Shown here: positions 52,614 through 61,350 of the stretch, piece after piece | How the letters are laid out: each line of letters opens with the position of its first letter | Position numbering within the stretch: the stretch's first letter is position 1 | The notes under the pieces: model-generated | Databases searched by the model: none | What the model saw: only the letters and a program-made list of their open reading frames with translations | Told to the model about the DNA's origin: nothing | Origin: Comamonas thiooxydans | GTDB taxonomy: Bacteria; Pseudomonadota; Gammaproteobacteria; Burkholderiales; Burkholderiaceae_C | Length of the DNA stretch: 64,000 nucleotides | Direction: 5' to 3' | Assembly (NCBI RefSeq): GCF_002157685.2 | Contig: NZ_AP026738.1 | Location: forward strand, 1,426,001-1,490,000 | Position numbers and translations under genes: made by a program

Positions 52614-53764
52614 GCGCCCAGGCCTATATCGTTGATGCGCTGCGCTCTCCTACCGGAAAGCGCAAGGGCTCTCTTGCCGCCGTGCACGGTGCCGACCTCG
52701 GCGCCCATGTGATCAAAGCGCTGGTCGAGCGCAACGACATTCCCGCAGCCGATTACGACGACGTGATCTTTGGCTGCGTGGACACCATCGGTTCTCTGGC
52801 CGGCGACATTGCCCGCACGTCCTGGCTGGCAGCCGGCATGCCCATGAATGTTCCCGGCACCACGATCGACCGCCAGTGCGGCTCGTCCCAGCAAGCCGTC
52901 CATTTTGCGGCCCAGGCCGTGATGAGTGGCACGCAGGACGTGGTGCTGGCCGGTGGCGTGCAGACCATGACCGCGATTCCCATTTCCTCGGCCATGCTCG
53001 CCGGTCAGCCCCTGGGCTTTAGCACGCCGTTTGCCGAGAGCAAAGGCTGGCAGGCCCGCTTCGGCAACGCGCCCGTGAACCAGTTCTATGCCGCCCAGCG
53101 TATTGCCGACCACTGGGGTGTGAGTCGTGCCGATATGGAAGTGTTTGCCAAGGAAAGCCACGACCGCGCGTTGAATGCGATTGCCGAGGGGCGCTTCGAC
53201 CGTGAAATCGTCCCCTTTGGCACTTTCAGGATGGACGAGACGGCTCGCCTTTCCACTCTAGAGAAGATGGCCACGCTGGAGCCGGTGGACCCCGCCTACC
53301 CCTCCATCACGGCAGCCGTCTCCAGCTCCACCTGCGATGCAGCGGCTGCGGTGCTGGTGGTGTCCGAAGCCGCTCTCAAGCGCTACAACCTCAAGCCCCG
53401 CGCCCGCATTCACCATATGAGCGTGCGCGCCGATGACCCCATCTGGCACCTGACCGCGCCGATTCCAGCCACGGAATATGCGCTCAAGAAGGCGGGCATG
53501 ACCATGTCCGACATCGACCTGGTCGAGATCAACGAGGCCTTCGCTTCCGTGGTCATGGCCTGGCTCAAGGAGACTGGCTACGACCATGGCAGGACCAACG
53601 TCAACGGCGGCGCGATTGCGCTCGGTCATCCACTGGGAGCCTCGGGCGCAAAGCTCATGACCACGCTGCTGCACGAGCTGGAGCGCACGGGCGGTCGCTA
53701 CGGGCTGCAGACCATGTGCGAAGGTGGTGGTCAGGCCAACGTCACCATCATCGAACGTCTCTGA
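52610..53764 (+). CDS. Acetyl-CoA acetyltransferase / 3-ketoacyl-CoA thiolase
   Basis: A 384-residue thiolase. The acyl-binding Cys is in TTIDRQCGSSQQAVHFA (about residue 89), the His in LGHPLGASGAKLMTTLL, and the second Cys in LQTMCEGGGQANV. It resembles FadA6-type thiolases and probably releases a short acyl-CoA from the ring-derived acid, a step assigned to ScdF in TA441. It overlaps the preceding dehydrogenase gene. Confidence 0.88.
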   Translation: MSAQAYIVDALRSPTGKRKGSLAAVHGADLGAHVIKALVERNDIPAADYDDVIFGCVDTIGSLAGDIARTSWLAAGMPMNVPGTTIDRQCGSSQQAVHFAAQAVMSGTQDVVLAGGVQTMTAIPISSAMLAGQPLGFSTPFAESKGWQARFGNAPVNQFYAAQRIADHWGVSRADMEVFAKESHDRALNAIAEGRFDREIVPFGTFRMDETARLSTLEKMATLEPVDPAYPSITAAVSSSTCDAAAAVLVVSEAALKRYNLKPRARIHHMSVRADDPIWHLTAPIPATEYALKKAGMTMSDIDLVEINEAFASVVMAWLKETGYDHGRTNVNGGAIALGHPLGASGAKLMTTLLHELERTGGRYGLQTMCEGGGQANVTIIERL

Positions 53765-53859
53765 TGGCGCTCATGCAGGCACTGCAGTGCCTGCATGCCT
53801 TGGAGTTCAGGTGTTAGCGGTTTAGCAGGTCGTCCAAAAAAATCAACGGAGACAAAGAC

Positions 53860-55425
53860 ATGCAAGACAAAGCGACGGATTCAGATCGCAGAGCATTCCT
53901 GGCCGGGGCAACTGCCACGGCGGCAGCGCTGGGTCTGCCAGCAGCGCAAGCGCAAGTCGGCACCAGGGCCGTTGCACAGGCCGATGCCATCACCATGGCA
54001 GTGCAGATGCGCAAAGGCGATGTCACGCCGCTGGAGGCTCTTGATGCCGCCATTGCGCGCGTTGAAGCCTTGCCCAGGCTCAATGCCGTGGTCATCAAAG
54101 ACTACGAACTGGCCCGCGAGCATGCCAAGAAGCTCTCGGCCATGGGCCGCGATGCACGCAAACAGGCGACTGACAAAGCTCCGCTGTGGGGTCTGCCGTT
54201 TGTGCTCAAGGACCTGGGTCTGAGCATGACAGGAACCGTGACCAGCAATGGTTGCCGCTTCTTCAAGGATGCTGTCGCGTCGCTGGACTCCACGCTGGTG
54301 ATGCGCTACAAGGCTGCGGGTCTCAACATCTTTGGCAAGACGGCATCTCCCGAGTTCGGCATGACGACTACCACAGAGTCAAAGCTTTACGGCGTCACGC
54401 CCAACCCCTGGAACACTGGGCATACCACGGGCGGTTCTTCCGGTGGGACTGCCGCTGTGGTGGCGGCCGGCATTCTGCCCGTGGGCCATGCCAGCGATGG
54501 TGGCGGCTCCATCCGCATACCGGCCGCACATTGCGGCCTGTTCGGACTCAAGCCCAGTCGTGGGCGTGTGCCTGCAGGGCCAGGAGCGCTGGATGGTGCA
54601 ACAGGTTTGTCGGTGAACCACGTCATCAGCCGCAGCGTGCGCGACTCTGCCTTGCTGCTGGACTTGAGTGCCGGGCCCGAGTTCGGCTCGCGAGTGCGAC
54701 CTCCCTCTGATGTTTCTCGGGGCTACCTTGAAGCGATGCACCAGCCCGAGCGCAAGCTGCGTATTGCCGTCTGGCGCAAGAACTATTTCGGGATTCCCGT
54801 GCATGCCGAATGCCTGGAGGCCGTGGACAAAGCGGCCAAGGCCTGCGAGGCCCTGGGGCATTTTGTTGAAGAGGCCATGCCAGAGCTGCCGGTGAACGAA
54901 ATATTTGGTGGCATGGGTGCAGGCATGTCTGCAGGTCTGCTCAGTGCCATTGAATACCGTGAGAAGCAGCTGGGCCGCGCGGTGCGCGAAGACGAGATGG
55001 AGCCGCTGAACTGGGCTGCGTTGCAGGCCGCGAAGAAGGCATCGGCGCTGGATCTGTACCGTGGCCGTGCAGGCTTCGACAAGGCGGGGCAATTGATCGA
55101 TGCATTCCTGTCCAGGTACGACCTGATTCTGACGCCGACCACCGTGGTGCCTGCACAGAAACTGGGCACGCTGCGACTCGATCAGCCTTATGAAAGCTAT
55201 GCCGCCGAGGCCATGAACTCCTCCGCCTTTACCTCGCTGTTCAACATCAGCGGTCATCCGGCCATGTCCGTGCCGCTGCACTGGACGGCAGACCACCTCC
55301 CTGTGGGTTCCCACTTTGTCGCACCGTTTGGTGGCGAAGGCCGCTTGCTGCGCCTGGCGGCGCAGCTGGAGCAAGCCCTGCCATGGGCACATCGCGTGCC
55401 GGACCTGTCCGCACTCAAGGCTTGA
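53860..55425 (+). CDS. Tat-exported amidase-signature hydrolase 1
   Basis: A 521-residue amidase-signature enzyme. The catalytic triad is visible: Lys in FVLKDLG, cis-Ser in ASDGGGSIRIP, and nucleophile Ser in TGGSSGGTA. The N-terminus SDRRAFLAGATATAAALGLPAAQA is a twin-arginine signal peptide with an AQA cleavage site, so it should act in the periplasm. A cytosolic C/D-ring operon is an odd home for it. A possible role is removing glycine or taurine from conjugated bile salts. It is 27 bp from a paralogue. Confidence 0.85.
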   Translation: MQDKATDSDRRAFLAGATATAAALGLPAAQAQVGTRAVAQADAITMAVQMRKGDVTPLEALDAAIARVEALPRLNAVVIKDYELAREHAKKLSAMGRDARKQATDKAPLWGLPFVLKDLGLSMTGTVTSNGCRFFKDAVASLDSTLVMRYKAAGLNIFGKTASPEFGMTTTTESKLYGVTPNPWNTGHTTGGSSGGTAAVVAAGILPVGHASDGGGSIRIPAAHCGLFGLKPSRGRVPAGPGALDGATGLSVNHVISRSVRDSALLLDLSAGPEFGSRVRPPSDVSRGYLEAMHQPERKLRIAVWRKNYFGIPVHAECLEAVDKAAKACEALGHFVEEAMPELPVNEIFGGMGAGMSAGLLSAIEYREKQLGRAVREDEMEPLNWAALQAAKKASALDLYRGRAGFDKAGQLIDAFLSRYDLILTPTTVVPAQKLGTLRLDQPYESYAAEAMNSSAFTSLFNISGHPAMSVPLHWTADHLPVGSHFVAPFGGEGRLLRLAAQLEQALPWAHRVPDLSALKA

Positions 55426-55452
55426 ATGTCCAGCAACAAGAAGGAGGGGAGC

Positions 55453-57015
55453 ATGGAATCAGTGAATCAAGGTGTGGATCGTCGTGGCTTTATTCAGGGC
55501 GCAGGTGCCGTGGCCGCAGCAACAGCCGTGCCGGCAATGGCCGCACAGAAGAAAAATGAGGCGATGGCAGTGGATGGCTACGCCTGGGCAGAACAGATCC
55601 GCCGCGGCGATATCACGCCGCTGGAAGCGCTGGAAGCGGCGATTGCACGCACGCAGGCCTTGCCCAAGCTCAATGCAGTGGTCATCAAGGACTACGACCT
55701 GGCACGCGATCAGGCCAGGCAGATGTCGGCTCTGGGCAGCGCTGCACGTGCCGAAGCCACGGCCAGGGCGCCCATGTGGGGAGTGCCCTTCCTGCTCAAG
55801 GATCTGAACCAGTATCTGAAGGGAACGGTCACAACCAACGGCTGCCGCTTTTTCAAGGGGGCCGTGGCAGAGTACGACAGCACCCTAGTGGCACGCTACA
55901 AGGCGGCCGGTCTCAATATCTTTGGCAAGACGGCATCGCCCGAGTTCGGCCAGACGCCCACGACCGAGTCCTTGCTCTATGGCAAGTCGCCCAACCCCTG
56001 GAATGCAGCCCACACGACGGGCGGCTCCTCGGGTGGTGCGGCATCGGTGGTTGCCGCAGGCATTGTGCCCGTGGCCCATGCCAGCGATGGAGGTGGCTCC
56101 ATTCGCATTCCCGCTTCGCACTGCGGCCTGTTTGGCCTCAAGCCCAGCCGCGGCCGTCTGCCCGCCGGTCCGGCCAATATGGAAGGCTGGATGGGCTTGT
56201 CCATGAACCATGTCATCAGCCGCAGCGTGCGCGACAGCGCTCACCTGCTCGATCTGACGCAGGGGCGCGAGCCAGGCTCGCGCACCGTGCCGCCGCGCGA
56301 CGTGGAGGGCAGCTATCTGGACGCCCTCAAGCAGGCGCCCAAGAAGCTCAGGATCGCCGTCTGGTCCAGGAACTACTTTGGCATTCCCGTGCATGCGGAC
56401 TGTCAGGCTGCGGTGGACAAGGCCATCAAGGCCTGCCTGGCGCTGGGGCATGAAATCGTGGAGGACATGCCGGAGTTGCCTGTGGCTGAGGTGTTCTCGG
56501 GCCTGGGCGTGGTGACGTCCGTGGGCATGATGGCCAGCATCCGTGCCCGCGAAAAGCTGCTGGGTCGCGCCGTGCGTCAGGACGAGGTAGAGCAGATGGA
56601 CTGGCTGTATCTGGAAAAGGCCAAGTCCTATACCGCCGAGCAGATGCTGATGGCGCGTACCAACTTCGATACGGCGGGGCAGATCCTGGACCGATTCTTT
56701 CTCAAGTACGACCTGATTCTGACCCCGGTGATGGCGGTGCCGCCGCCGCTGTTGGGCGTGCTGACGCTTGACCAGCCTTATGACTCATTCGCGCGCGAAG
56801 CCGTCAAGGCTTCGCCCTATACCGCGCTTTTCAATATGACAGGCCAGCCCGCAATGTCTGTGCCCATGCACTGGACCAGGGACAACTTGCCTGTGGGCGC
56901 GCACTTCGCTGCCCCGTTCGGCCGCGAAGGGCGCCTGTTGGCGCTGGCCGCGCAGCTGGAACAAGCTGTTCCCTGGGCACATCGTCAGCCTGATCTGTCG
57001 GTTTTCAAAGCGTGA
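55453..57015 (+). CDS. Tat-exported amidase-signature hydrolase 2
   Basis: A 520-residue paralogue of the preceding amidase, sharing RYKAAGLNIFGKTASPEF and most of the signature region. Triad: Lys in FLLKDLN, cis-Ser in DGGGSIRIP and Ser in TGGSSGGAA. The signal peptide VDRRGFIQGAGAVAAATAVPAMAA is twin-arginine type. ATG 55453 follows AAGGAGGGG; an ATG at 55426 directly after the first gene's stop is in frame but lacks such a site. The two genes arose by tandem duplication and have diverged in the middle region, which hints at different amide substrates. Confidence 0.85.
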   Translation: MESVNQGVDRRGFIQGAGAVAAATAVPAMAAQKKNEAMAVDGYAWAEQIRRGDITPLEALEAAIARTQALPKLNAVVIKDYDLARDQARQMSALGSAARAEATARAPMWGVPFLLKDLNQYLKGTVTTNGCRFFKGAVAEYDSTLVARYKAAGLNIFGKTASPEFGQTPTTESLLYGKSPNPWNAAHTTGGSSGGAASVVAAGIVPVAHASDGGGSIRIPASHCGLFGLKPSRGRLPAGPANMEGWMGLSMNHVISRSVRDSAHLLDLTQGREPGSRTVPPRDVEGSYLDALKQAPKKLRIAVWSRNYFGIPVHADCQAAVDKAIKACLALGHEIVEDMPELPVAEVFSGLGVVTSVGMMASIRAREKLLGRAVRQDEVEQMDWLYLEKAKSYTAEQMLMARTNFDTAGQILDRFFLKYDLILTPVMAVPPPLLGVLTLDQPYDSFAREAVKASPYTALFNMTGQPAMSVPMHWTRDNLPVGAHFAAPFGREGRLLALAAQLEQAVPWAHRQPDLSVFKA

Positions 57016-57074
57016 TTTCAAGAGCGCAGACAGGCTGCGGGCCTGCTCTGCACAGCAAGCAAAAGGGGAAAGAA

Positions 57075-57950
57075 ATGGGTATTTGCAACCAGAGAACCGT
57101 CGTCATCACCGGTGCAGGCGGTGGCCTGGGCCGTGCTTATGCGCTGGCCTTCGCGCAAGAAGGTGCAAATGTGGTGATCAACGACATTCGTGCCGAAGCC
57201 GCCCAGGCCGTGGCCGAAGAAGTCAAGGCCGCAGGCGGCAAGGCGCTGGCCAACACGGGTGACATCACCACTGTGGCTGGTGCGCAATCGATTCTCGATG
57301 CGGCACTGGCCGCCTTTGGCGATGTGCAGGTCATCGTCAACAACGCGGGCGTGCTGCGCGACCGCATGTTCCTGAGCCTGTCCGAAGAGGACTGGGATAT
57401 GGTCATGCGCGTGCATCTGCGCGGACATTTCTGCATGGCCAAGGTGTTTGGCGGCTACTGGCGCGATCAGAAGAAGGCCGGTAAGGACGTGGATGCGCGC
57501 ATCATCAACACCAGCTCGGGCGCGGGCCTGCAAGGCTCCATAGGCCAGAGCAACTATGCCGCAGCCAAGGCCGGCATCGCCGGTCTGACACTGGTGCAGG
57601 CTGCGGAGTTGGCGCGCTACGGCATCACCGCCAACTGTCTGGCACCTGCTGCGCGCACTTCCATGACCGAAGGCGCCATGCCCGATATGGTCAGGAAGCC
57701 CGAATCCGGCTTCGACGTCTGGGACCCCATGAACGTGGCCTCCATCGTCGTCTGGCTGGGCAGCACCCAGTCCAGGCATGTGACGGGCCGCTGCTTTGAA
57801 GCCAAGGGCGGCGAGCTGTCCGTGGCCGACGGCTGGTTCACCGGCAAGATCAATGACAAGCAGGCGCGCTGGGAGCCTGCCGAGCTGTCAGGTGTGGTCG
57901 ATCAACTGATCGCCGAGGGCAAGGCCCCTCAGAAGGTCTACGGGACCTAA
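57075..57950 (+). CDS. SDR-family (3R)-hydroxyacyl-CoA-type dehydrogenase
   Basis: A 291-residue SDR starting MGICNQRTVVITGAGGGLGRAYALAFA. NAD is favoured by the Asp of INDIRAEAA. It has NNAG at residues about 92-95 and the catalytic Ser with SNYAAAKAG. Size and C-terminal extension (about 250-291) resemble the dehydrogenase half of peroxisomal multifunctional enzyme 2 and hydroxyacyl-CoA SDRs of steroid clusters. It probably oxidises a ring-derived 3-hydroxyacyl-CoA. ATG 57075 follows AAAGGGGAAAG. Confidence 0.85.
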   Translation: MGICNQRTVVITGAGGGLGRAYALAFAQEGANVVINDIRAEAAQAVAEEVKAAGGKALANTGDITTVAGAQSILDAALAAFGDVQVIVNNAGVLRDRMFLSLSEEDWDMVMRVHLRGHFCMAKVFGGYWRDQKKAGKDVDARIINTSSGAGLQGSIGQSNYAAAKAGIAGLTLVQAAELARYGITANCLAPAARTSMTEGAMPDMVRKPESGFDVWDPMNVASIVVWLGSTQSRHVTGRCFEAKGGELSVADGWFTGKINDKQARWEPAELSGVVDQLIAEGKAPQKVYGT

Positions 57951-58019
57951 GCAGAAGAAACAGCCGGGGCATGGGGCCCGGCCTTCCCATTCGATGAAGA
58001 ACTCAGGACGCGAGCCATC

Positions 58020-59171
58020 ATGGATTTAAGTCTGAACGAAGAACAAAAAATGATCGCCGAGAGCGCTGCGGTGTTTCTGCAGGAAAAAAGCAGCACGGCG
58101 CAGGTGCGCAAGGTTTCTGAAACCGAGGGCGGGCTGGACCGTGCCCTGTGGCAGGAAGTGCTGGACATGGGCTGGTGCAGCGTGGCTCTGCCCGAAGCCG
58201 CAGGTGGAATGGGTCTGGGCTGGCGCGAGCTGGTGCTGCTTCAGGAGCAGATGGGCTATCACCTGGCCTGTGTGCCGTTTTTTGACGCTGTCGTCGCAGT
58301 GACGCCGTTGTGGCAAGCGTTGAGCCAGACCGGGCAGGGCCAGGACGTGGTGGAGCGCCTGGCGGCCTCTGGCCGGATCTGCGTGTTGGGCATGACGGTG
58401 CGTGGCGAGCTGCCCGCGGCCGCGACCGTGAGGCTCGAAGGCGATGAACTGGTGCTCAATGGCCAGTGGAGTCAGGTGGGATCAGGAGCACATGCCGATG
58501 TGTTCCTGCTGCCCGCTACCCTGCCTTGCGGCTCGCTGGGCCTGCTGGAGGTGCACGCCAAGGCGGAAGGTTTGAGCGTTCAGGCGCTGACTACGGTGGA
58601 CGCCACACGCAGCAGTGCCGATGTCATGGCCGTTGATGTGAGATTGACTGGCGCTGCCGTGCTGATGCATGGCGAGGCGCTCAGGAGCCTGTGGGCCCAG
58701 ACCCGCAATCTGGCTGCCATCGGTTTGGCGGCTGAGCAGGTCGGTGTGGCCGAACGCGCGCTGAATCTGGCCGTGGAATACACCAAGGAGCGTCAGCAGT
58801 TCGGTAAGGCCGTGGGCAGCTTTCAGGGCGTCAAGCACCGGGCAGCGCAGATGCTGGTGAAGGTGGAGACTGCTCGTTCTGCCGTCTATGCAGCAGCTTT
58901 CATAGCTGATAGCGCCGACGTCACAAGCGACCTGAGCTACTTCGCGGCTCAAGCTCGCACAGATGCAACGGAGGCAGCTCTCTTTTCCACGCGCGAAAGC
59001 ATTCAGTTGCACGGCGGAGTGGGATTCACCTGGGAGTTTGATCCGCATCTGTTCTTCCGCCGCGCGCAGGCATCCAGCCAGCGCATGGGCACGGTGGAGC
59101 AGTGGCGCGAGCTGGTGGCTGCGCGTTTGTTGGACGAAGCGACAGAAGGTCAGATGGCGGAGGCAGCATGA
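58020..59171 (+). CDS. Acyl-CoA dehydrogenase, small-type subunit of pair 2
   Basis: A 383-residue ACAD-fold protein starting MDLSLNEEQKMIAESAAVFLQ. As in the 51474 gene, the N-terminal FAD segment is degenerate while the C-terminal half is kept (YTKERQQFGKAVGSFQGVKH). The segment HGGVGFTWEFDPHLFFRRAQ supplies the probable catalytic Glu. It overlaps its partner gene by 4 bp. It has its own 69-bp upstream gap, but no steroid-type palindrome is seen there. Confidence 0.87.
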   Translation: MDLSLNEEQKMIAESAAVFLQEKSSTAQVRKVSETEGGLDRALWQEVLDMGWCSVALPEAAGGMGLGWRELVLLQEQMGYHLACVPFFDAVVAVTPLWQALSQTGQGQDVVERLAASGRICVLGMTVRGELPAAATVRLEGDELVLNGQWSQVGSGAHADVFLLPATLPCGSLGLLEVHAKAEGLSVQALTTVDATRSSADVMAVDVRLTGAAVLMHGEALRSLWAQTRNLAAIGLAAEQVGVAERALNLAVEYTKERQQFGKAVGSFQGVKHRAAQMLVKVETARSAVYAAAFIADSADVTSDLSYFAAQARTDATEAALFSTRESIQLHGGVGFTWEFDPHLFFRRAQASSQRMGTVEQWRELVAARLLDEATEGQMAEAA

Positions 59172-60346
59172 AGATGCAAGAGTCGGAAATCAATGAAGCC
59201 TTTCGCGCTGAAGTGCGTGAATGGATGGCGCAACATCTGACAGGGCGGTTCGCCCCGCTCAAACATGCCAGCGGTCTGGGTGCCGAAGGTTATGACGCAC
59301 AACTGGCCAAGGAATGGGAGCAGGAGCTGGCCAAGGGCGGCTGGACCGGCCTGGGCTGGGAGACCCGGTACGGTGGCCGTAACGCCCCGCTGGCGCAGCA
59401 AGTCATCTTTCACGAGGAATATGTGCGCTGCGGCGGTCCCGGCCGCATCGGTCATATCGGCGAGACCCTGCTGGCACCCACACTGATGGCTTTTGGCACG
59501 CCCGAGCAGAAGCAGCGTTTTCTGCCCGGCATTCTGGCCGGTACCGACTACTGGGCTCAGGGCTACTCCGAGCCCGGCGCGGGCTCCGACCTGGCGGGCA
59601 TTCGTACCAAAGCCCATCGCGATGCGGCCACGGGCGAGTGGGTGATCAACGGTCAGAAGGTCTGGACCTCCTGGGCCCATGAGTCCGAATGGGTGTTTGT
59701 GCTGGCTCGCACCGACGAGGTTGGAGCGAGCACTGCCAGCCCCCGCCATGCGGGCATGGTGCTGCTGCTGGTGCCCATCAAGCAGGCCGGTGTGGAGGTG
59801 CGTCCGATTCGCCAGATCACCGGCACTTCGGAGTTCAACGAAGTTTTCTTTGACGGCGCACGCACCGAAGGCGCGCTGCATCTGGGCCCCGTGGGTGACG
59901 GCTGGAAGGTCGCCATGTACCTGCTGGGCTGCGAGCGCGGTGCATCCACTCTGGGCCAGCAGGCACATTTCCGCTATGAGCTGGACCTGATCATCGACCT
60001 GGCCAAGCGCAATGGCGCGGCCCGCGACCCCCTGATCCGTCAGCGCCTGGCCAAGGCCGATATGGGCCTGCAGACTCTGCGCGCCCATGCGCTGCGCTCC
60101 AGCGATGAGAGCACGCCCTTCCGTGTGGCTTCCGTCTCCAAATACGCATGGTCCAACTGGCACCGTGATCTGGGCGAGCTGGCCATGGATGTGCTGGGCG
60201 AGCAGGGCGAACTGGTGCTCAAGGAGCCTGCGCTTGCTGCGCTGCAGCAACTGTGGCTGGTCAGCCGCGCCGACACCATTTACGCCGGCACCAACGAAAT
60301 TCAGCTGAACCTCATGGCCGAGCGTGCGCTGGGCATGCCGCGCTGA
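59168..60346 (+). CDS. Acyl-CoA dehydrogenase, large subunit of pair 2
   Basis: A 392-residue ACAD. Its FAD-binding segments are YWAQGYSEPGAGSDLAGI and WVINGQKVWTSWAHESEW. The C-terminal IYAGTNEIQLNLMAERALG again lacks the family's Glu at the YEGT position, so it depends on the partner subunit. ATG 59168 overlaps the preceding stop; an in-frame GTG further upstream lies wholly inside that gene. The pair is a second heteromeric dehydrogenase of the pathway. Confidence 0.88.
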   Translation: MKMQESEINEAFRAEVREWMAQHLTGRFAPLKHASGLGAEGYDAQLAKEWEQELAKGGWTGLGWETRYGGRNAPLAQQVIFHEEYVRCGGPGRIGHIGETLLAPTLMAFGTPEQKQRFLPGILAGTDYWAQGYSEPGAGSDLAGIRTKAHRDAATGEWVINGQKVWTSWAHESEWVFVLARTDEVGASTASPRHAGMVLLLVPIKQAGVEVRPIRQITGTSEFNEVFFDGARTEGALHLGPVGDGWKVAMYLLGCERGASTLGQQAHFRYELDLIIDLAKRNGAARDPLIRQRLAKADMGLQTLRAHALRSSDESTPFRVASVSKYAWSNWHRDLGELAMDVLGEQGELVLKEPALAALQQLWLVSRADTIYAGTNEIQLNLMAERALGMPR

Positions 60347-60410
60347 TTCCAGGAGCCTGGAGTGCTCGTCTTTGGGTAGGTGATTACTCTGACTGGCTTA
60401 CGTAAAGCTG

Positions 60411-60444
60411 CCGTAAATCGCGGGTTGACCCTGAAGGTTTACGG
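60411..60444. promoter_or_regulatory. TTTACGG inverted repeat before the scdG-like unit
   Basis: CCGTAAA (60411-60417) pairs with TTTACGG (60438-60444), with GGGTTGACCC nested between. A third related element, TTACGTAAA, lies at 60399-60407. It could be the end of the upstream transcript (no T-tract) or an operator. The 60347-60562 interval holds no gene. Confidence 0.45.
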
Positions 60445-60491
60445 CACTTTTGCGTTTGAAATGTCCGTCCAGCGACATTAGGGAATGACCT

Positions 60492-60509
60492 ATCGTCCAA
60501 AGTGACGAT
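60492..60509. promoter_or_regulatory. Steroid-regulon inverted repeat, copy 3 (perfect palindrome)
   Basis: ATCGTC-CAAAGT-GACGAT, the fully symmetric form of the motif at 41278 and 44836, 53 bp before the next start codon. It implies a separate promoter for the last four genes. Confidence 0.7.
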
Positions 60510-60562
60510 GCTGCAGCGCAGCGGGAGCCGGAAGATCAAGGTAACTACCTTTTGAATGACAA

Positions 60563-61348
60563 ATGACTAGCGCTCCCTCCTACGTTGCTCCCCACGGCCT
60601 GCTCAAAGACAAAACTGTGCTCGTTACCGCTGCTGCTGGCGCCGGTATTGGCTTTTCAGCTGCAAAACGAGCAGCAGAGGAGGGCTGCAGGGCCTTGTTC
60701 ATCTCCGATGTGCATGAGCGTCGGCTGGCCGAAGCCGTGGAGCAGATCAAAAAGGACACGGGTTTGTCCCAGGTCTTTGGCAAGCTCTGCGACGTGAGCA
60801 AGGAAGAACAGGTTCAGGCGCTGATCTCCGAAGCCGACAGCGCCATGGGCGGTATCGATGTGCTGATCAATAACGCGGGTCTGGGCACCAGTTGCAAGGT
60901 CGTCGACATGGGCGATGACGAGTGGAGCAAGGTCATCGACATCACGCTGACCGGCACCTTCCGCATGACGCGCGCAGCGCTCAAGCTGATGCAGCCACGC
61001 GGCAAGGGTGTGATCGTCAACAACGCATCGGTGCTGGGCTGGCGCGCTCAGACCGAGCAGGCTCACTACGCGGCCGCCAAGGCAGGCGTGATGGCCCTCA
61101 CACGCTGTTCGGCGCTGGAAGCTGCCGAATTCGGCATCCGCATCAACGCCGTGGCACCTTCCATTGCCATCCACGCCTTCCTCAAGAAGTCTGCCTCTGA
61201 AGAGCTGCTGGCCAAGCTGTCCGAGAAGGAAGCCTTTGGTCGGGGTGCCGAGCCCTGGGAAGTAGCCAATGTGATGATCTTCCTGGCCAGCGACTACTCC
61301 TCGTACATGACGGGTGAAGTGGTGTCCGTCAGCTCGCAGAGGGCCTGA
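60563..61348 (+). CDS. SDR-family hydroxysteroid-acid CoA dehydrogenase (IpdF/ScdG-like)
   Basis: A 261-residue SDR. The cofactor motif is degenerate (TAAAGAGIG instead of TGxxxGIG), with SDVHERR after strand beta-2. NNAG is present (LINNAGLGT), and the catalytic Ser plus YAAAK are intact. The C-terminus ends VVSVSSQRA. By resemblance to actinobacterial IpdF it should oxidise the ring hydroxyl of the CoA-linked indane propionate; ScdG is the TA441 name for that step, but I do not claim the symbol. It starts the unit behind palindrome copy 3. Confidence 0.78.
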   Translation: MTSAPSYVAPHGLLKDKTVLVTAAAGAGIGFSAAKRAAEEGCRALFISDVHERRLAEAVEQIKKDTGLSQVFGKLCDVSKEEQVQALISEADSAMGGIDVLINNAGLGTSCKVVDMGDDEWSKVIDITLTGTFRMTRAALKLMQPRGKGVIVNNASVLGWRAQTEQAHYAAAKAGVMALTRCSALEAAEFGIRINAVAPSIAIHAFLKKSASEELLAKLSEKEAFGRGAEPWEVANVMIFLASDYSSYMTGEVVSVSSQRA

Positions 61349-61350
61349 AC

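Noticed and set aside
53765..53859. A fourth steroid palindrome before the first amidase
   Set aside because: Only a half-site resembling GTCGTC is present (near 53830) and the second half does not match.
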